A stretch of DNA of 64,000 bases from Orobanche coerulescens. Lineage: Eukaryota; Streptophyta; Magnoliopsida; Lamiales; Orobanchaceae. Positions 57,566-64,000 of this stretch are shown piece by piece. The notes under the pieces are model-generated. The model was given only the letters and a program-made list of their open reading frames with translations. It was not told where the DNA came from and searched no databases. Location of the stretch: NCBI GenBank assembly GCA_033398695.1, contig CM065804.1:124553501-124617500 (forward strand), read 5' to 3'. Both the position numbers and the translations under genes were made by a program. How positions within the stretch are numbered: the stretch's first letter is position 1; every line of letters begins with the position of its first letter.

Positions 57566-58048
57566 TAGCGCGCCGATATTCATGCATAACGACGCGCTAT
57601 CGTGCGTGATTAGCGCACGCTACGTTTATAGGTTAGCGACGCTGAGTGCGAATGGTCGGAAGGAATCTACGTGTGGACCCGGTGCTTTGGCGCACGTTAC
57701 GTAAGTCAACGGTTGTTGTCCTCAAGTATTAGCGCACGCTAAAATATTAGGCTTAGCGCACGCTAACTATGTATCATCAACAAGGAATCTTATCCTTGCC
57801 GGATCTTTGTCGAATGTGGGGGCGAGTGGTAGGTGAACACCGTAGCTAGTCAACCGGATAGCGCACGCTAAGATAAATGACTTGCGTACGCTAAGCAGAT
57901 GTTTTACGTGCGTTAATGCATAGGCATTACGTCGTAAGTTAGTTTACGAAGCAAGGCGTAGCCTTTGGGCTGATAGCGCACGCTAACAAAGTCAGTTAGC
58001 GCACGCTAAGGCTAGCGCACGCTAAACATAATGGTTTAGCGCACGCTA
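57566..58048. promoter_or_regulatory. TTAGCGCACGCTAA palindrome cluster in LARD-1 LTR
   Basis: About fifteen copies or variants occur, among them perfect TTAGCGCACGCTAA at about 57751 and 57985, TAGCGCACGCTAA near 57860 and 57972, and TTACGTGCGTTAA near 57903. The last copy (TTTAGCGCACGCTAG, 58035) lies 15 bp before the TATA box. The 3' LTR copy of the cluster begins near 63627. Confidence 0.84.
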
Positions 58049-58058
58049 GTGGTGCATT

Positions 58059-58068
58059 CTATATAAAG
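58059..58068 (+). promoter_or_regulatory. TATA box of LARD-1 LTR
   Basis: CTATATAAAG follows the palindrome cluster and is a strong plant TATA match. Sequence downstream (CGTCCATTTC...CCTTGGGA) aligns with the same part of LTR-B. Confidence 0.78.
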
Positions 58069-59652
58069 GGACAAACGGGTGTCATGAAACATTTCGTCCA
58101 TTTCTTTCCTTTCACCCGATAGAGACAACCTTGGGAGAACATTTGGAGTTCCTAAACACTGATGGATGATCCTCTTTAACAAGATTAAAGATGGAAATCA
58201 TGGAGTGAAGCTTTGTTCTTGAAATCATTGGTGATTCTTGGAAATCAATCCTTTCCTTCAAAAAAGGTAATTACTCTTCACTTTGAGATTTCGTTTTGGA
58301 TTGTATATGATGTTCTTGAGTTGATGATTATCATATAAACAAGTTGATGAGCATGACAACGAGTTGGATTACCGTACTAAATTAGTGTTTTTATCAATAT
58401 ATGAGTATTGATATGTTTCGTATGGTTTTGGATGGAATTCAAGATATATGTTGATGTAATTCCCTTCTTCAATTCGGATTTTTGATGTTTTGTCGTTGGT
58501 TACTTCGTATGGTAACGATTATGGTGATGCTACTGTGATTCTTGAAGTTATATGAATTGTATGTCGAAGAACATGATGAATAAGAATTTTTAGATGTTAG
58601 AACACATCGGATTTTATCATTTTATGGATCATGAACGTGAACTTGGATAATTCGTGTTCTTGAAGAGCTATTAAATTATATGTCATGATTGTTATGAAAT
58701 CCTTAATCTCGAGATGAGTTGATCATTGTCATGATGGAAGTGTTAGACGATGCTTGAAATGCATGCCACTGCACAAAGATTAGCGCACGCTTCGCCATCG
58801 CCTAGCGCGCTAACGCGAGCAACTTAGCGCACGCCACGTTAGGTGATTAACGTGCGCTAAGTAGGCGTGATGCAAGATTTTTTTGTTTTGATTAGGAATT
58901 CGTGATGGTTTGACTTGGTTGGTTCGACTATGTTTATTCGAGGTTGTGTTGAACCGTTGAGTTCGATTGGTTGGTTTTATCGGTTGTTAATTGTTATCGG
59001 ATATGTGTTATTTGATTTCTTCGATAGGTTGAGATTATTGATCGGTGATTATAACCGGATATTGCGGTCGTGTTCGAGTATGTCCATCGTATTGCTTTTG
59101 ATCGGGGCTGAGGAGCTCGTAGACAAAGGCGATGTGTTCGGCAGCAGCTTCGTGGTATCGGTATCGAGGCAAGTTATTACTTGCTCAGTTATAATATTTA
59201 ATGAATGGTTTCAGTTTCATTTCGTTTATAATGCATATAGCGATGATTATTATTGTGAACTCTGGGTATTCGGATCGCATATCGTTCTTTCGATTAGGAG
59301 ATAAATCATAATGTATATGATTATCTCGCTTATTGGTATGTTCGAGTATCAAGGTTACATTATGGTAAAGACGAGGATATGAGTATCTATAGTTCATTGT
59401 TCGTTTGGATCGCCGAGCATTGAGGATAATCGTCGGTGATGATTGGACATCGAGATTTCTCCCGAAGGACTCGGGCAAGTATCTTATATCGATTTAGTTA
59501 GAGTTAGCGATTTGATCATGCGTATTATCATTCATGTTGTCGAACATGAGGTCGTCTCAATTGATTTGTCATATTGTCGTTCATGTTGTGTTGTTCATGA
59601 TGATGAACATATTGTTTTGCATATGTGTATGCATATTGTGTTGTTTATGTTG

Positions 59653-59955
59653 TGTTGATCCGATGGGATCTCGCGATCTATCTTGGGCGCCGGATCGGAT
59701 GTCCACCTCGTGTTGGTCCGACGGGATCATCCCGGGATCTATCTTGAGGCGCCGGATCATTGGGACGGGTTTTCCACCTCGTGTTGGTCCGCGGGATCAT
59801 CTTGGGATCTATGCCGAGGGCGCTGGATCGTTGGATTACCCAAGATTGTGTTATTGTTGTGCATATGTATATCGTTGGTTATCCACCTCGTGTTGATCTT
59901 GTAGGATCATCTTGGGATCTATGCTGAGGGCGCTGGATCATGGGATTTCCATTGA
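59653..59955 (+). repeat. Four tandem repeats in LARD-1 LTR
   Basis: Units start TGTTGRTCCG at 59653, 59711, 59782 and 59891. They contain GGGATCATC, GGGATCTAT and GCGCYGGATC and end in CCACCTCG. Spacing is irregular (58, 71 and 109 bp). Confidence 0.82.
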
Positions 59956-60877
59956 GTATACATAGTTGTTATTGTTTTTGAGCATATTGACGTTGTCATA
60001 TGAGTATGCATGTGTAGGTCTTGTGTTAGGACCTTGTCCGCAGTGCATTGTTCGATATCGGATTAGGCGATATGATTATCGTGGCACATCATATCTCGAG
60101 GTATGTTCCATATTTTCCTTGGTCTTGTCTTTGATGGACGATCGGTTATCGTCTTGGGATTTGATGATTTTATTCGATGGATCGTATTGGTCAGAAATGG
60201 TAGATTTCCGTATCGTGAGTTGGTTATGATAGTTTGAGGATCTTGAGTATTGTTTGAGGTACAATACAAATATTATGTTCGAGTTTAATGGTTATTCTGA
60301 TGAGAATTACTTGAGTAAGTAAAGTCATGGCGGTAAGATTACGTTGGTCGTATTCTTATGTTGTATTCTCATTGGTATGTTATTATTAATGTGATGTGAC
60401 GGTTATCATTGTTGGATATTATGTCTGACCCCGTCGTGGGATTTCTTTTAGGTTCTCGGAGTATCGAGCTTGTAGCGGTCGTGAAGAGATGAGCTTCCCT
60501 GAGGATACCGCTAGGACATGTTGTGTGCATTGAGTTTCTTGATTGGTTCTTGTATTCCGCCGCTAGAGTATCTTTTTGGTGGCCTTTTTCCGCCGCGTGA
60601 GTATTTTGAGACGCTCTTTTGGTATCCGTAACCGAGGTTACTTTGGAAATCGCTTTCTAAACTTTTGAGTGTCGGCCGTTTGGCCTTGCGATTTCAAACG
60701 AGTTTTCTGACGGTTTTTGATAAATGGATTTTTATAAGTCTTTGTGAATTTTAAAGATAGTACCGTCGTTGGCCTCTCGGGCATTTGTAAATGTTTGTGA
60801 AAATTTCTTTTAGCCTTGTGGGTTCCATCTCTGGCCCACGGCTACTGTAATATTCCGGTTAAATCTGGGGTGTTACA

Positions 60878-63320
60878 ATTATGGGATCAGAGCTTAGGTT
60901 GAGAATACATAGGCATTTGGGTCGAGTTGGGTCGTGTTTTTGTTGCGTCATTCGAGATGTCGATTGACAAATATTAGAGCCGTGAGTCTTTGTTGTTCAC
61001 TCAGCTTGTGCGTTATCGGATTTGCCAGATCGCATCGGGCTTGTTATAACTTTTCCAAATGGTGTTTACGTGATATATTGTGTTCTTGAGTTGCACCGAG
61101 TTTGCAAAACGTGAGTTTTGAAATTACCTGTGTCGAGTATTTTCTTGAGTCTAGACATGTGCCAAGATCACGGGAATCGTCGGCTTCACGATCTGTAAGT
61201 ATTCGGATTTTGAATTTCATTGAGATTTACCGCCGTTCTAAGTTGATATGTTTTGAGATTCAGCAGATATTATGCATTTCAATATAAGGTGACAGAGTTG
61301 GGATAGGATTGATGATCTTGAGAAGTTATGATTTTGGAAATCAAGATATCACCTAGATTTTGGAACGGAATTGTGTAATCGGGAGAAGGACTATGGATTG
61401 TTGAGAAGAACATGTAGTCATGTTAGTTCATTTTGTGATATATATGAACCGCTTTTGAGCATTTGAAAATGACACTTTTCAAAATGAATATTTTACGGAT
61501 GTTTTACGGAAAATGATTTTGGGTCGAGACCCAATCGATTTTGAAATGGTTTTATAACCCAGGACTTGGGGTCCGAAAAGAGTTTTCTATTTTTAAACTT
61601 TTTGTAATGCGGAACGAGATACGGGCTGAGACCCTAATGTTTCTAACGGCTTTTCTGTTTTCTTAAAACTCCCGAGATTTGTAAAATATTTTACCAATCG
61701 TTTACCTATGTTATTTCCGCGTTTGAGGCTTTGGTTTACTTTTTCAAATGGAATTTCTGAAGTCTTTCGCCGTGTTTGATTTGTTGATTCGTTTCAACGC
61801 TTTGTCATATCATATTTGAGGTGATCCAGATGGGTAAATGGTTGACGATACGAGTCATGTGTGGAAAAGGAGTTTAGTCGGAATTTATATATTGAGATTT
61901 TGGAACTCGATCGTGTGGTTTTCCGATGGAATATCAGTGGATATTGGTGACGAACCGAATTGGTATATAGGAGTATGGATATAGTCGAGCATTTGCATAC
62001 TTTTCATTTTAAAACTTCGAAATCGTGTGGATTCGAAGGAAATCATATCAAATACTTGGCACCATCGAGCCAAGTTAATTTTTCCAAAAGTGATTTTGTG
62101 GTCTTACCAAAATTTATGTTTTGAGTTTTCAAATTTTTTTTTGAAAGAACTTTCGAAAATTGTCTTCGTGACAAGAATATATGATTTCAAACTGGTTTTG
62201 AAAATGTGATCGAGGTACATACGCATTTAGTGCATAATGCTATTATGGTGAAGATATGAGTGTGACTCACGAACTGGATGGTACATCAATATGGTACGAT
62301 GAAAGAGATTCGAAGTTTAGTATGGTAGATTGGCTATCCATGGGTGATCCATGGATTGATCAGTCAAGAGAATTATACTGCGTTTTGTAGAATCGGTACA
62401 GATATTATTTGGAAACTTGGGATTTTGTGAAACCGGAACATATGTGCTACGTGATTCCATTGGTGCGGTAGTAGCGTAATCTTACCATAGTGATCTTTGA
62501 ATGATTTCTTTGTAAGTGTAAATATGGGGATGGTGACCCCATGCTGGTTGTTTTGGATATTGAGTGGTCGCTCCCACTCCTTGTATGAATCGGGTATGTT
62601 CGTCGGTTGTGATTGGTTGTTCATATGCCGAGGGGTATGTTCGCCATCGGATATGTTTATTGAGATCCACCGTATGTGATCGGTGTGTCGCTTTGAGAAT
62701 TTTGCTTTTCGTATATCCGCTTCGTGGTTCCGTGTTGATAGTGTTGGAGTTTACCGTGTGAAGGTATTCTCGATTTCCGTTGATCGCTCGTTGGTCGTAT
62801 TGGAGTTTATCACGTTGATGATATTCTCGATTGTGTTTTGACCTCTGGTTGGTCGATTGGAATTTATCATGTTGATGATAAATTCGGTTGATTTATTAGT
62901 TGATCATTTTGGTGATCATCGGCGTTGGATTTTGTGTTGGTGTTTCGAATTCGTGTCGTTGTTTTGGGCGGTTGTTTCGCAGATGTATTGTGTATGATTC
63001 GCCTTATCGATTGGGACTTGATTATGTAAACAGCAGACGTGATTTGATTCGGGCGATTGTTTCATCCGAAGATGATATATTTTGTTGAGACTCGGGAATT
63101 GTGATCGTAAGCGTATTGAGATTGTTCGGTGAGATCGCCGCTAGTATCTCCGGAGATCGTCGACCTGCGTATTTGGAAGTATGCTCTTTTCGATATTCGG
63201 TAATGATGATGATTAATCGTTGTCGTGATGGTTTTGGGATATTTTGGGTTGAGCAGATGTTTGTTTGTTTTCTATGACGGATTGCAAGTTTCGAGGACGA
63301 AACTTATTTTAAGTGTAGAA
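60878..63320 (+). other. LARD-1 internal region, non-coding
   Basis: No protein domain is visible on either strand; the longest frames are below 100 codons. Direct repeats with TTGGAGTTTAYC and GATGATATTCTCGATT words lie at 62750-62900. A block at 62580-62645 (TGTTCG...TTCATATGCCGAGGGGTATG) matches Gyp-3. The end (63285-63320) has AAGTTTCGAGGACGAAACTTATTTT just before the LTR. Confidence 0.78.
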
Positions 63321-64000
63321 TGTAATATCCGAATTTCACATCGATGTTTAATATTATTTTATCCGAAGTTATATTGTATGCAGTGGAATCATGCAGAGAG
63401 ATAAAATAAATAAAGGACTGAGATATCAGTATCGGTATAATTGTCGTATTTGGTCGATAATTACATTTGAGGATATTGTGTATCAGGTTGTCGTACTTTT
63501 GATATTGGGTATATCGTATGATGATATTATTAGATTCAGTGTTTGTGTTCAGTGTGTCTTATGTTCGCTTTTGGTATGTCGAGACGTTGGACAAGAATCA
63601 TGGAAAATGGCTAAGTATAGCCTTATTAGCGCACGCCGATATTCATGCATAACGCACGCTATCGCGTGATTAGCGCACGCTACGCTTATAGGTTAGCGTC
63701 GCTAGTGCGCATGGTCGGAAGGAATCTACGTGTGGACCCGGTGCTTTGGCGCACGTTACGTAAGTCAACGGTTGTTGTCTCGAAGTATTAGCGCACGCTA
63801 AAATATTAGGCTTAGCGCACGCTAACTATGTATCACCAACAAGGAATCTTATCCTTGCCGAATCTTTGTCGGAATGTGGGGGCGAGTGGTAGGTGAACAC
63901 CGTAGCTAGTCAACTTCGGATAGCGCACGCTAAGATAAATGACTTGCGTACGCTAAGCAGGATGTTTTACGTACGTTAATGCATAGGCATTACGTACGTA
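63321..64000 (+). repeat. LARD-1 3' LTR (first 680 bp)
   Basis: It starts TGTAATATCC and matches 57256-57930 closely apart from small insertions, deletions and substitutions that concentrate at CG-containing palindromes. It is cut by the window end inside the palindrome cluster. Confidence 0.9.

Larger units (their letters stand above)
57256..60877 (+). repeat. LARD-1 5' LTR
   Basis: This 3.6-kb LTR has a palindrome cluster at 57566-58048, a TATA box at 58059-58068 and a second small palindrome cluster at 58780-58860 downstream of the TATA. Four tandem repeats lie at 59653-59955, and the end is TTCCGGTTAAATCTGGGGTGTTACA-like. No convincing gene is visible; open frames of 60 to 140 codons are not conserved in shape. 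Confidence 0.86.
57256..64000 (+). mobile_element. LARD-1: long-LTR non-coding Gypsy-type element (runs off window)
   Basis: The 5' LTR is 57256-60877 (3622 bp; TGTAATATCC...GGTGTTACA). The primer-binding-site remnant is at 60882-60895 (TGGGATCAGAGCTT, one base changed), the internal region is 60878-63320 (2443 bp), and the 3' LTR is from 63321 to the window end. No gag or pol is present. Such long-LTR, non-coding elements are known as LARDs and depend on a relative for enzymes. LTR termini, primer-binding site and the AAGTTTC-GGACGAAACTT polypurine context tie it to the Tekay-type Gypsy lineage. GTTGG (57251-57255) is the candidate target duplication; the right copy lies outside. Confidence 0.87.

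Noticed and set aside
57282..57704. 140-residue frame at the start of the LARD-1 LTR (also at 63391)
   Set aside because: In the 3' LTR copy it is shortened by indels, it runs into the palindrome cluster, and it shows no domain; it is likely chance.

Overview
The window is plant nuclear DNA (angiosperm, species not determinable). The evidence is Ty3/Gypsy (Tekay/Del-type chromovirus) and Ty1/Copia (Sirevirus-type) retrotransposons, a Stowaway MITE, a CACTA transposon and captured exons of a mitochondrial flavoprotein gene with plant-type introns. I see no intact host gene, no tRNA or rRNA gene and no CRISPR. Almost every base belongs to a transposable element, and all recognised coding regions are broken, so this is pericentromere-like nested-repeat DNA.

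The layout is one nested stack. The oldest layer is a plus-strand Gypsy element, Gyp-1. Its gag begins at 36907, its pol runs to 41372, and its 3' LTR is 41408-41917 continued at 55979-57255. Three things have landed in it. (1) In gag lies a tandem array of a gag-only Copia element (TR-GAG type) filling 1-36906: five internal regions alternate with five 1.17-kb LTRs. (2) In the 3' LTR, just upstream of the TATA box, lies a CACTA element (41918-55975). (3) Further along the same LTR a long-LTR non-coding element (LARD) starts at 57256 and runs off the window.

These insertions are themselves interrupted. The fourth TR-GAG unit holds a minus-strand Sirevirus-like element, Sire-1 (9744-30604, duplicated CTTCT), with gag, pol and a roughly 1000-codon extra 3' ORF. 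The 3' LTR of Sire-1 holds a minus-strand Gypsy element, Gyp-2 (10253-19087, duplicated ATAGA). The CACTA holds a minus-strand non-coding Gypsy-type element, Gyp-3 (47292-55698, duplicated ATCTG). Gyp-3 contains an orphan LTR (LTR-B, 51762-53160) of the LARD lineage. Four TR-GAG units share a Stowaway MITE; the fifth lacks it.

Two observations stand out. First, near-palindromic CpG motifs are clustered directly upstream of the TATA box in every LTR family here. TTAGCGYRCGCTAA occurs in the Copia TR-GAG and in the Gypsy-type Gyp-1, LTR-B and LARD; TGCCGCGGCA occurs in Gyp-2 and Gyp-3. The first motif is thus shared by two unrelated superfamilies, and motif class does not follow LTR relatedness. 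Second, the CACTA carries exons and introns of electron-transfer-flavoprotein:ubiquinone oxidoreductase (ETFQO), a gene-capture event.
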